The notes beneath the pieces were generated by a model. That model did not search any database and was not told where the DNA came from. It saw only the letters and a list, made by a program, of their open reading frames with translations. DNA of 42,165 nucleotides from Myxococcales bacterium (GTDB lineage: Bacteria; Myxococcota_A; Polyangia; Haliangiales; Haliangiaceae), in contig CANKMW010000086.1 in the NCBI GenBank assembly GCA_947483555.1, positions 1 through 42,165 on the forward strand. Direction: 5' to 3'. This document shows, piece after piece, positions 20,178-29,806 of this stretch (position 1 is its first letter; every line of letters begins with the position of its first letter). Position numbers and translations under genes: made by a program.

Positions 20178-20207
20178 ATAGTACACCGTTGAACGCGGGA
20201 ACGGCAA
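20178..20207 (-). promoter_or_regulatory. Probable promoter of the NADAR gene, giving a very short leader
   Basis: On the minus strand TTGCCG (20207-20202) and TACTAT (20183-20178) are 18 bases apart. Transcription would start near 20171, about four bases before the ATG at 20167. The first ATG of the frame at 20179 falls within the -10 box. Confidence 0.45.
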
Positions 20208-20296
20208 CGACGATCTGCCGCGCAACCGGGGTTCGCCGCGAGCGTGGTCACGCGATGGCGCGCTGGCCGCCGCGCGGCGCGGCGCGATGATGCGCC

Positions 20297-21211
20297 ATGC
20301 GAACCGCATCCGGCTGCCTGCTCCTCGCTCTCGCGGCCGCGTGTGCCGGCGAGGTCCTGCCACCCGGTGGCGATCCAGACGCCGTCGCCGCCGGTGACGA
20401 CGCCGCGACCTCGCTCGACGCCCGCGGTGGCGGCCCCGACGCGCCCGCCGGCCCGCAGCCCGGCGATGGCGTGCTGTGGACGACGTGGAACGACGTCCAG
20501 AGCCGCTCGAACCCGGCGTGGGGCGCCGACCTCACCGACGTCGCCAACCACCTGCCATCGTCGTACGGCAACCAGTACTGGGACGACGACCCGATCACCG
20601 CCAGCCACGAGACCAGCCACGGCATCCACGCTCACCTGCGAGTCTACGTCTACCAGGGCAACCAGCGCGTCAACGCCTTCTACGTGCTCGGCGATCGCGC
20701 CGCGTACGTGGTCGAGCCCGGCATTCGCAAGTCGGCGATCGCGACCCACGTGCCGGCCAGCCTGCGCGGCTCGCGCTACTCGCTCTACATCACCGGCCAG
20801 GTGGCGTGGGACGACACGCCGCTCTACATCTGGGACGAGTGGAACGCGTACGTCAACGGCGCCGAGGTCGGCGTCGAGCTGGCGAGCGGCGGCCTGTGGA
20901 CCCGCGGCTGGCGCGACGCGGTCATGGGGCCGATCGAGTTCAACGTCTACGCGCTGGCGACGGCGATGGCGGTCAAGGCCGGTGATCCGACCTACTTCGC
21001 CGCCAGCACGCAGTTCAAGGAGTTCCTGGCCTGGAACCTGCGTCGCTCGATGGACCTGTTCCGCGCCGGTCGCGTGCTCGAGGACTTCGCGTGGGACGAC
21101 CAGGACGTCTACTACGACAAGCTCAAGACCAGCGCCGACGCCGACGCCCTGCGCCGCTTCACGCGCGAGACCTACGGCGACGCGTGGACCCTGGCCGCGC
21201 TCGGGTTCTAG
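20297..21211 (+). CDS. Putative lipoprotein with HExxH metallopeptidase-like motif
   Basis: The 304-residue product has a lipoprotein signal (LLLALAAAC, Cys at residue 16) and an Asp/Gly/Pro linker to about residue 55. The domain that follows contains HETSHGIHAH at 104-113, an HExxH zinc-binding signature with further His at 111 and 113. Asp/Glu candidates for a third ligand follow in WDEWNAYVNG. Unlike thermolysin, the helix is followed by beta-type sequence. The rest is rich in Trp and Tyr. I do not recognise a named peptidase family, so enzymatic function is inference. It is transcribed divergently from the NADAR gene and ends next to hisC. Confidence 0.75.
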   Translation: MRTASGCLLLALAAACAGEVLPPGGDPDAVAAGDDAATSLDARGGGPDAPAGPQPGDGVLWTTWNDVQSRSNPAWGADLTDVANHLPSSYGNQYWDDDPITASHETSHGIHAHLRVYVYQGNQRVNAFYVLGDRAAYVVEPGIRKSAIATHVPASLRGSRYSLYITGQVAWDDTPLYIWDEWNAYVNGAEVGVELASGGLWTRGWRDAVMGPIEFNVYALATAMAVKAGDPTYFAASTQFKEFLAWNLRRSMDLFRAGRVLEDFAWDDQDVYYDKLKTSADADALRRFTRETYGDAWTLAALGF

Positions 21212-21218
21212 CCGGCGG

Positions 21219-22318
21219 TCAGCTGGCGGCGAGCGCGGCCGGCAACTCGGCGAGCAGCAGATCGTTCTCCGCCGGCGTGCCCGGCGTGATGCGCAGGCAG
21301 CCGGCGAGCGGACCCGGGCGGTCGAAGTTGCGCACCATGACGCCGCGCGCCGCCAGCGCCTTCCAGGTCGCGGCCGCCCGACCGTCGCCGCCGCGGCCGA
21401 CCCGGATCAGCAACAGGTTGGCCTCGCTCGGGAAGACCTTGAGCTCCGGGAACCCGCGCAGCGCGACCGCCAGCCGCTCGCGTTCGGCGAGCAGCTCGCG
21501 GCAGCGGTCCATCAGCCACGCCCGCTGGTGGCGCAGCAGCCACACCGCGGCGCGCTGGTTGAGCGACCCGAGGTTGTACGGCATGCGCAGCTTCTCGAGC
21601 TCGCGCACGATCGCCGGGGCGGCGGTCAGGAAGCCAATGCGCAGGCTGGCCATGCCGATCTTCGACATCGTCCGCATCACGACCAGGTTGGGCAGCTCGG
21701 CCAGCCGCGGCACCAGCGTCCGTCCGCCGTACTGGATGTACGCCTCGTCGGAGACGAACAGCGTGTCGGGGTGGCGGGCGGCCAGCGCGGCGACCTGCTC
21801 CGGCGGCCACAACGTCCCGGTCGGGTTGTTGGGCAGCGCGAAGAACGCCAGGTTCGGGGCCGCGCCGGTGAGGGCGTCGTCGACCAGCTCGAAGTCGAGC
21901 TCCATCTCGTCGTCGAGCGGGATCTCCACCGGATCGAGACCATGGCCGAGCGCCGCGATGCGGTAGACCACGAACGTCGGATCCGGATAGAGCACGCTGG
22001 CCCGGCTGCGGCCGGTGCGCGGTTCGGCGAACGCCGCGCACAGCAGCGCGATCAGCTCGTCGGAGCCGTTGCCGAACACCAGCGAGCCGGGCGCCACGCC
22101 CAGTTCGTCGGCGACCACGGCGCGGAGCTCGACCGGGTCCGACTCCGGATAGCGGTTGAGCGCGACCTCGGCCAGCTCGCGGCCGAGCGCTGCCGCCGCC
22201 TCGGCGGGCAACCCGTACGGCAGCTCGTTGGCATCGAGCTTGGCGCGGATGCCGTCGGGACGCGGCACGTGGTACGCGACCAGGCCGCGGATGCCACGGG
22301 TGACGAGGTCGGCGATGG

Positions 22319-22322
<4 letters not shown>
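21219..22322 (-). CDS. hisC: Histidinol-phosphate aminotransferase
   Basis: PLP enzyme converting imidazole-acetol phosphate and glutamate to histidinol phosphate. The 367-residue fold-type I aminotransferase shows LDANELPYGLP (family N/E-N-P-Y-type), LNRYPESDP, GNGSDELI for the cofactor phosphate, PNNPTGT, FVSDEAYIQY, and MRTMSKIGMASLRIGF with the Schiff-base Lys. Start GTG at 22322 overlaps the hisD stop by four bases (GTGA), so the pair is translationally coupled. The order hisD-hisC matches the usual his operon, but no other his genes are in the window. Confidence 0.95.
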
Positions 22323-23599
<1,277 letters not shown>

Positions 23600-23692
23600 C
23601 GCCCGAGGATGGCCGAGGACGGCGCGCGGGGCCAGCGCCGACGTCGGTTCACCCTGTTCGGCGTGTCCGGACCCGCGTACCATCGAAGATCG

Positions 23693-24862
23693 ATGTGGCG
23701 CTGCCTGCTGCTGACCGGGCTGGCCGCGTGCGCGTTCGAGCCACGGGGCGCGAACCGCGACGGCGGCGGCGACGATGACGCCGTCGCCCCGCCCGACGGT
23801 CCGCCGTCCGCGCCCGACGCCTGCGTCAGCGTCGCGTCGTGGCTCGACACCTGCGCGCTTCCGCCGCCGACCGGGTTGCTGGTCCTCGATGGTGCCGGCA
23901 CCTACACCTACGACACCGTCGCCGGCACGCTGCGGAGCCCCGCCGACGAGCTGATCGTTCACCAGTCGCTGGTGGTGAGCGGTGGCGAAGGCGACGTCCG
24001 CGTGATCGTCGCCACCAGCGTCACGATCGCCGCCGGCACCGAGCTGCGCGCCACGGGCGCTCTGCCGATCGCCATCGTCGCCAGCGCCGCGATCACGGTT
24101 GCCGGTGCGATCGACGTCGGCCGCGGCGGCGCGGGCGCGCGCGATAGCGCGGGCTGTGGTCCATCGGCGGGTGGTCGCGGCGCCGATACCACCGGCGGCG
24201 CCGGTGGCGGCGGCGGCGGCGGCGGCGGCGCGGCGGGATCCACCGGCGGATCCGGTAACAGCGACGGCACGGCCTCCGCGCCCGGCGGTGGCGGCGCCCT
24301 GGTTGCGGGCCCACCCGGGGGCCCCCGGGGCGGGTGCCCCGGCGGTGGCGGGGGCAGTGGCGAGGACCCTGGCGGTGCCGGTGGCGGTGGCGGTGGTGCG
24401 GCCTACCTGGTGTCCTCGACGATCGTCCGCATCTCGGGCGCGGTCGACGCCGGCGGCGCGGGCGGCGGCGGGGGCAGCGAGGATGGCGGTGGATTCGCTG
24501 ACGCGGGCGGCGGCGGTGGGGGTGCCGGCGGCATGATCGCCATCGAGAGTCCGGTGGCCGAGCTGTCCGGAGTGCTGGCCGCCAATGGCGGTGCCGGCGG
24601 CGAGGGCTCGGGCAACGACGCGGCCGGCAACCCGGGCCAGGCCGGCCAGCGCGGCGTCGCCGGTGCGGCAGGCGGGACCGGCGGCAGCCCGACCGGAAGC
24701 GACGGCGCCGTCGGGGGCCACCTGGCCACGCCCACCGGCGGGCCGGCCAGCACCGCGCAGGCCGGTGGCGCGGGCGGCGGCGGCGGCGGAACTGGCTTCA
24801 TCATCATCCGTTCGCCCGCTGCCACGCTCGGCGTCACCATCTCCCCGGCTCCGTCGCCATGA
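23693..24862 (+). CDS. Gly-rich, beta-helix-like lipoprotein
   Basis: A 389-residue lipoprotein (lipobox LAAC, Cys at 13). After an Asp/Pro linker comes a region of short hydrophobic strands (LVLDGAGTYTYDTVAGTL, VRVIVATSVTIAAGTELRA) and then extended Gly-rich blocks with poly-Gly runs between recurring strands such as GAIDVGRGG, ISGAVDAGGAGG, LSGVLAANGGAGG and GFIIIRSP. The pattern fits a right-handed parallel beta-helix with Gly-rich loops inserted, a type common in myxobacterial surface proteins, but the function is unknown. The DNA of this gene is extremely GC-rich and repetitive, and its complement has long spurious open frames. It converges on the next gene with a three-base gap. Confidence 0.75.
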   Translation: MWRCLLLTGLAACAFEPRGANRDGGGDDDAVAPPDGPPSAPDACVSVASWLDTCALPPPTGLLVLDGAGTYTYDTVAGTLRSPADELIVHQSLVVSGGEGDVRVIVATSVTIAAGTELRATGALPIAIVASAAITVAGAIDVGRGGAGARDSAGCGPSAGGRGADTTGGAGGGGGGGGGAAGSTGGSGNSDGTASAPGGGGALVAGPPGGPRGGCPGGGGGSGEDPGGAGGGGGGAAYLVSSTIVRISGAVDAGGAGGGGGSEDGGGFADAGGGGGGAGGMIAIESPVAELSGVLAANGGAGGEGSGNDAAGNPGQAGQRGVAGAAGGTGGSPTGSDGAVGGHLATPTGGPASTAQAGGAGGGGGGTGFIIIRSPAATLGVTISPAPSP

Positions 24863-24865
24863 CGG

Positions 24866-25519
24866 TTACCTGGGCGCCGGCGTCTTCGCCTTCTTCGGAT
24901 CGTAACCCTCCCAGTCGGGGGTCGGCGCGTCGGGGTCGTACGGCCCCTCCGGTTCCGGCTGCGGCTCGTCGGCACCCGAAGGCAGCGGTCCTTCGAGCAC
25001 GCCGGCGGGCAGCGTCGACGGGTAGCGCTCGCCGTACCAGTCGACCACGCCGTCCGGAACCCCGGTCCGTCCGCGTCCGCCCACCTTCACCACATGGCCG
25101 CGCGACGCCCACATGGCCCAGGTCTCGCCGTTGCCCGAGATGACGACCAGGCGTACCCCTTCGACCTTGTCCTCCTCGACCTGGTAGCCGGCCTCCTGCG
25201 CCAGCCGGCGAAGGAACTTCACCGTCGCGCGCAACACGCCGTCGTCGTTCTCGTATCGGGTCACGAACACGTTGACCACGTCGTCGTCACCGAGCCGCCC
25301 GGTCCGCTCGGCGGCGGCGCGCACGTAGGTGCCGGCGAACGCCTTGGCGCGGTTCTGGCTGACCCACACCTCGATATCGAGCACCTCCTGGAAGCGACGG
25401 AACTCCCAGTCACCAATGGCGGCCTCGGCCACGCCGCGTGCTGGCGGCGGAGGCCGACCGCCGCAGGCGCTCACCGAAGCGAACGCGACGATCAGCGATA
25501 CCCACGCGACGAATCGCAT
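24866..25519 (-). CDS. Putative lipoprotein of unknown function
   Basis: The 217-residue product has a lipoprotein signal (MRFVAWVSLIVAFASVSAC, Cys at 19). A mature alpha/beta domain follows (about 30-160) with AIGDWEFRRFQEVLDIEVWV, VNVFVTRYENDDGV and VRLVVISGNGETWAMWAS. The C-terminal 55 residues are Pro/Glu/Asp-rich with a final Lys cluster. ATG at 25519 is used. A TTG two codons upstream is possible but not needed. No named family is recognised. It runs divergently from metK. Confidence 0.75.
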   Translation of the reverse strand: MRFVAWVSLIVAFASVSACGGRPPPPARGVAEAAIGDWEFRRFQEVLDIEVWVSQNRAKAFAGTYVRAAAERTGRLGDDDVVNVFVTRYENDDGVLRATVKFLRRLAQEAGYQVEEDKVEGVRLVVISGNGETWAMWASRGHVVKVGGRGRTGVPDGVVDWYGERYPSTLPAGVLEGPLPSGADEPQPEPEGPYDPDAPTPDWEGYDPKKAKTPAPR

Positions 25520-25545
25520 CGCCAAGATATTACCACCGACGACAG

Positions 25546-25557
25546 AAGGACGTCCTT
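25546..25557. promoter_or_regulatory. Perfect 12-base palindrome overlapping the metK -35 box
   Basis: AAGGACGTCCTT is its own reverse complement. Its last two bases are the first two of the metK -35 hexamer, a classic position for a repressor operator. It differs from the CATTCGAATG palindrome near the ahcY cluster, so a shared regulator is not shown. Confidence 0.5.
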
Positions 25558-25583
25558 GACCAGGGGGCCGCCGCCGTTATAGT
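25556..25583 (+). promoter_or_regulatory. Strong sigma70-type promoter of metK
   Basis: TTGACC at 25556-25561 and TATAGT at 25578-25583 are 16 bases apart, each one mismatch from consensus. The expected start at about 25590-25592 leaves only some five to seven bases before the ATG at 25597, with no Shine-Dalgarno sequence, so the mRNA would be close to leaderless and no riboswitch could fit. Confidence 0.65.
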
Positions 25584-25596
25584 CCGCCCCCAAACC

Positions 25597-26832
25597 ATGG
25601 CCAGCCATCTCTTCTCCTCCGAGTCCGTCACCGAAGGTCACCCCGACAAGCTGTGCGATCAGATCTCCGACGCCGTCCTGGATGCGTGTCTGAAGGACGA
25701 TCCGAGCAGCCGTGTCGCCTGCGAGACCTTTGCCAAGACCGGGTTCGTGCTGGTCGGCGGCGAGATCACCACGTCGACGTACGTCGACATCCCCACCCTG
25801 GTGCGCAAGGTGGTCGCCGAGATCGGCTACACCGGCTCCGACATGGGCTTCGATGCCGAGACCTGCGGCGTCCTGATCGCCGTCGAGCAGCAGTCGCCCG
25901 ACATCGCGCAGGGCGTCGATCGCGGCGACCCCGCCAAGCAGGGCGCTGGCGATCAGGGCTTGATGTTCGGCTACGCCTGCGACGAGACCAAGGAGCTGAT
26001 GCCGCTGCCGATCCAGCTCTCGCACCAGCTGGCGTACCGCCTGGCGCAGGTCCGCAAGAAGAAGGTCAACGGGGTCGACTTCCTCCGCCCCGACGGCAAG
26101 ACCCAGGTCTCGGTGCGCTACGAGGACGACCAGCCGGTCGCCGTCGAGGCCATCGTGGTCTCGACCCAGCACGCCGACAAGATCAACGGCAAGCAGGTCA
26201 CCAACAAGCAGATCGAGGAGGCGATCCGCGAGCTGGTCATCAAGCCGGTGGTCCCCGCCAAGCTGATCGGCAAGAACACCAAGTTCCACATCAACCCGAC
26301 CGGCCGCTTCGTCATCGGCGGCCCCAAGGGCGACTCGGGGCTGACCGGCCGCAAGATCATCGTCGATACGTACGGCGGCATGGCCCGCCACGGCGGCGGC
26401 GCGTTCTCGGGCAAGGATCCGTCGAAGGTCGACCGCTCGGCGGCGTACTTCGCGCGCTACATCGCCAAGCACATCGTCGCCGCCAAGCTGGCGCGGCGCT
26501 GCGAGGTGCAGTTCGCGTACGCGATCGGCGTCGCGCAGCCAGTGTCGATGCTGGTGCAGACCTTCGGCACTGGCGTGGTCTCGGACGAGAAGCTGTCGGC
26601 CGCGGTCAGCAAGATCTTCGACGCCCGCCCCGGGATGCTGACGCAGGAGCTCGATCTGCGCCGTCCCATCTACCGCAAGACGGCGGCGTACGGCCACTTC
26701 GGCCGCGAGGAGCCGGAGTTCACGTGGGAGCGCACGCCCAAGCTCGAGGCCCTCAAGGAGGCCGCGCACGTGGGCAACGGCACGGCTGCCAAGTCGCGGC
26801 CAGCGGCCAAGGCCGCGTCGGCACGGGCGTGA
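25597..26832 (+). CDS. metK: S-adenosylmethionine synthetase
   Basis: Makes S-adenosylmethionine from methionine and ATP. The 411-residue protein shows SVTEGHPDKLCDQISDA (near the start), GDQGLMFGYACDETKELMPL with the family hexapeptide region, GRFVIGGPKGDSGLTGRK and GGGAFSGKDPSKVDRSAAY. ATG at 25597 gives the expected MASHLFSSESVTEGHP beginning. The 20-residue end is Ala/Lys-rich and is not part of the conserved fold. It is a single-gene unit with its own promoter and a palindrome on the -35 box, and is separated by about 13 kb from ahcY, the other SAM-cycle gene of the window. Confidence 0.98.
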   Translation: MASHLFSSESVTEGHPDKLCDQISDAVLDACLKDDPSSRVACETFAKTGFVLVGGEITTSTYVDIPTLVRKVVAEIGYTGSDMGFDAETCGVLIAVEQQSPDIAQGVDRGDPAKQGAGDQGLMFGYACDETKELMPLPIQLSHQLAYRLAQVRKKKVNGVDFLRPDGKTQVSVRYEDDQPVAVEAIVVSTQHADKINGKQVTNKQIEEAIRELVIKPVVPAKLIGKNTKFHINPTGRFVIGGPKGDSGLTGRKIIVDTYGGMARHGGGAFSGKDPSKVDRSAAYFARYIAKHIVAAKLARRCEVQFAYAIGVAQPVSMLVQTFGTGVVSDEKLSAAVSKIFDARPGMLTQELDLRRPIYRKTAAYGHFGREEPEFTWERTPKLEALKEAAHVGNGTAAKSRPAAKAASARA

Positions 26833-26871
26833 TCCCGCGGACCTGACGCCTGGTTTGGTGCGGTCCCCCAC

Positions 26872-26890
26872 GGTCCACCACCGGTGGGCC
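26872..26890 (+). terminator. Stem-loop downstream of metK
   Basis: GGTCCACC-ACC-GGTGGGCC pairs over eight bases with one G-T pair, 40 bases after the metK stop. No T-tract follows. The rest of the 170-base gap to the metalloprotease (two ACCCGGGG direct repeats near 26908-26927) has no gene I can support. Confidence 0.4.
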
Positions 26891-27002
26891 GACGCGTTGC
26901 TGCCGACCCGGGGTCTCTACCCGGGGTTTGCTATTTGGGGGTGTCAGCTGGCGATCGTTGAGCCGGCACCCACGCATGCGTGACAACCATGGGGTGAACC
27001 GC

Positions 27003-29750
27003 ATGAAGCGACGCTCGGTCACCCTCGCCGCCCTGACGCTGCCGGCGATCCTGCTCGCCACCGACGCTGCTGCGGTGCGAGCCCCCGACGGGCTCGACGA
27101 GCGCCCGCTCGAGCCGATGGCCGGACGCGGCCGCCGCCACGCGCCGACCTCGTGGGCGGTCCCGCGACGCGCCCGCAAGGCGTGGGACAAGCTGCTGCTC
27201 GCGCACGGCTCGTGGCGTGCGGTGTGGGACCTCGATCGCGGGGCGCCGCTGCGGGTCTTCGGCGAGGGCATCGCGGCACCCGGGGCCAGCGCCGAGCCGG
27301 TCCGGGCCGCGGCGGCGGCGACCCTCGCGCTCGCCGAGCAGCTCGAGTTGCTGGCGCCGCACACCGCGCTCGCCGACTGGGTGCTGGTCAGCAACGTCAC
27401 CCATGGCCGGGGCGACGCGCTGCGCACCGTCGGCTTCGCGCAACGCCACGCCGGCCTCGACGTGCTCGGTGGCCAGGTCAGCTTCCTGTTCAAGCACGAT
27501 CGCTTGATCGTCATGAGCTCGGCGGCGCTACCCGGGATCACGATCTCGCCGCCCGGTCGCCTGGCGCCCGACGTCACGTCGAAGGCGGCGGCGTGGATCG
27601 AGGACATCTACGGCGCGCGGCCCTCGGTGCTCGCGGTCGGCGAGGTGGTCGTGTTGCCGCTGGTCCGCGAGCGCGACGACGGCCAGGCGATCATCGAGTA
27701 CCGCACCGTGCGAACCGTGGTGCTCGACCTCGCCGCGCCGCGCGCGCGCTGGGACGTCTACGTCGACGCCGCCAGCGGGCTGCCGGTGGCCCGCATGCAG
27801 ACCCTGATGTTCGGATCGGGCACCCTGCACTACGACGCGCCGATCCGTTACCCCAGCGGCGGCCGCCAGTCGTACCCGGCGGCGCGCGCCAGCCTGGTCG
27901 TCGACGGTGCCGCCGCCACCACCGACGCCGCCGGTGGCCTGCTGTTCACCGGCGCCGGACCGGCGGCGGTCAACGCGCTGCTGAGCGGACCGCTCATCCG
28001 GGTCACCAACGACGGCGCCGCGTCGGCGTCGACCAGCCTGTCGATCGCCGACGCCGGCACCGGGGTGTGGAGCGCGGCGGCGACGGTCGCGGTCGACGCC
28101 CAGCTATCCGCGTTCGTGCACGCCGGGCTGGCCAAGGCGTTCGCCAAGGCCGAGCTCGCCCCCACCATGGCGTGGCTCGACGGCCAGCTCGAGGTGGTCG
28201 CCAACGAGGAAGGCTCGTGTAACGCCTACTCGACCGGCGACGACATCCACTTCTTCGCCGCCTCGAGCCAGTGCGAGAACACCGCCCGCCTCGCCGACGT
28301 CGTCTATCACGAGTTCGGTCACTCGCTGCACCGTCACGCCATCGTGGCCGGCGCCGGCGGGTTCGACTCGCACATGTCGGAGGGCATCTCCGACTACCTG
28401 GCGGCCACGATGACCGACGATCCGGGCATGGGCCGCGGCTTCTTCCTGGGCAACGCCCAGGCGCTGCGTCACATCGATCCGAGCAACGGCGAAGCGATGT
28501 ATCCCGGCGACATGAGCGACGACCCGCACGTCAGCGGCCTCATCATCGCCGGCGCGCTGTGGGACGCGCGCAAGGAGCTGGTCGCGCAGTATGGGGCCAT
28601 CGAGGGCAAGCGCAAGGCCGACGACTTCTTCTACGCGACCATCGCGCGCGCCTCGGACATCCCGACCGCGTACCCCGAGATCCTGGCCGCCGATGACGAC
28701 GACGGCAACCTCGCCAACGGCACGCCCAACAAGTGCCTCATCGATCGCACGTTCACGCCCCACGGCCTGATCGATCCGCAGCTCGGCCTCGGACTCGGGG
28801 CGCCGACCCGCGACAACTACACGATCTCGCAGCTGGTCACGACGCCGCCCGGCGACTGCCCGGCGGCTGCCGTCGCCAGCGTCACCGTCAACTGGCGTCT
28901 CCGTGGCGAGGTCGCGACGCAGGCGGTGGTCACCACGCGCAGCGCCGACCGGTTCAGCGCCGACATCCCGGAGCAGGCCGACCGCTCGATCGTCCAGTAC
29001 AGCGTCACCGTCCGCCTCGACGACGGCACCACCTTCCTCTACCCGCAGAACGCCGCCGATCCGATGTACGAGTTCTACGTCGGACCGCTGGTGCCGGTGT
29101 TCTGCACCGACTTCGAGGCCGATCCGTTCGCCGCCGGCTGGACCCACAGCGCCACCGGCGGCGCGTCGGACTGGGTGTGGGGCGCCCCCGAGGGCACGGC
29201 GCAGAACGGCGACCCGGCGGCGGCGGCCAGCGGCGCCAGCGTCGTCGGCATGGATCTCGGCATCAACGGTCGCGAAGGCCTGTACGAGCCTGACGTCACG
29301 ACGACCCTGGTGTCGCCGGTCATCGACGTCACCGGCCTGGCCGGTGTCCGCCTGCAGTACAAGCGCTGGCTCAACGTCGAGGACGGCTTCTTCGACGACA
29401 GCTCGATCCTCGCCGATGACGTCGAGGTGTGGAGCAACTACGCCAGCGCCGACGACAACGCGTCGACGCACCATCGCGATCGCGAGTGGCGCGTTCACGA
29501 CGTCGATCTGTCGGCCCAGGCCGCCGACGGCTCGGTGCAGGTCACGTTCCGCCTGGCGGCCGACGGCGGCCTCGAGATGGGCGGCTGGACCATCGACGAC
29601 TTCTGCATCATGGCCCGCGGTCCGAGCGTCGACGAGCCCGGCGAGGAAGATGGCGGTTGCTGCTCCACCGGCGGCGGTTCGCCAGCCGGTCCGATCGGTT
29701 TCGGCTTCGTGACCGCGGTCGCGCTGCTCCGTCGGCGCAAGCGCAGGTAG
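27003..29750 (+). CDS. Secreted zinc metalloprotease with propeptide and MYXO-CTERM-like tail
   Basis: A 915-residue exported protein starting at the ATG at 27003 (signal peptide about 1-24, LLATDAAA). Residues about 60-200 resemble a fungalysin/thermolysin-type propeptide (VGFAQRHAGLDVLGGQVSF). The catalytic zinc site is HEFGH at 436-440, with a Glu-bearing SEGISDYLAA segment about 20 residues later, as in gluzincins of the M36/M4 type. Residues about 690-880 form beta-sandwich-like domains. The end has GGCCSTGGG, a hydrophobic helix and RRRKRR, which fits a MYXO-CTERM-like sorting signal (Cys, helix, Arg cluster). A longer reading from 26928 lacks a better start. The radical SAM gene follows after 56 bases. 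Confidence 0.88.
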   Translation: MKRRSVTLAALTLPAILLATDAAAVRAPDGLDERPLEPMAGRGRRHAPTSWAVPRRARKAWDKLLLAHGSWRAVWDLDRGAPLRVFGEGIAAPGASAEPVRAAAAATLALAEQLELLAPHTALADWVLVSNVTHGRGDALRTVGFAQRHAGLDVLGGQVSFLFKHDRLIVMSSAALPGITISPPGRLAPDVTSKAAAWIEDIYGARPSVLAVGEVVVLPLVRERDDGQAIIEYRTVRTVVLDLAAPRARWDVYVDAASGLPVARMQTLMFGSGTLHYDAPIRYPSGGRQSYPAARASLVVDGAAATTDAAGGLLFTGAGPAAVNALLSGPLIRVTNDGAASASTSLSIADAGTGVWSAAATVAVDAQLSAFVHAGLAKAFAKAELAPTMAWLDGQLEVVANEEGSCNAYSTGDDIHFFAASSQCENTARLADVVYHEFGHSLHRHAIVAGAGGFDSHMSEGISDYLAATMTDDPGMGRGFFLGNAQALRHIDPSNGEAMYPGDMSDDPHVSGLIIAGALWDARKELVAQYGAIEGKRKADDFFYATIARASDIPTAYPEILAADDDDGNLANGTPNKCLIDRTFTPHGLIDPQLGLGLGAPTRDNYTISQLVTTPPGDCPAAAVASVTVNWRLRGEVATQAVVTTRSADRFSADIPEQADRSIVQYSVTVRLDDGTTFLYPQNAADPMYEFYVGPLVPVFCTDFEADPFAAGWTHSATGGASDWVWGAPEGTAQNGDPAAAASGASVVGMDLGINGREGLYEPDVTTTLVSPVIDVTGLAGVRLQYKRWLNVEDGFFDDSSILADDVEVWSNYASADDNASTHHRDREWRVHDVDLSAQAADGSVQVTFRLAADGGLEMGGWTIDDFCIMARGPSVDEPGEEDGGCCSTGGGSPAGPIGFGFVTAVALLRRRKRR

Positions 29751-29806
29751 CGGTTTCGGTTGCCGTCGATGTCAGCACCGTCAGCCGCCCGCACCGTCGT
29801 AGCGCC

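Noticed and set aside
23600..24721. N-terminal extension of hisD by 374 codons
   Set aside because: The extension is low-complexity, overlaps the divergent lipoprotein and is absent from HisD proteins. ATG at 23599 gives the normal length.
25526..25596. SAM riboswitch before metK
   Set aside because: The promoter lies only about a dozen bases before the start codon, so the transcript has no room for an aptamer.
26908..26927. Direct repeat ACCCGGGG before the metalloprotease gene as a regulatory or CRISPR repeat
   Set aside because: There are only two short GC-only units with a few bases between them, which can arise by chance in this composition.
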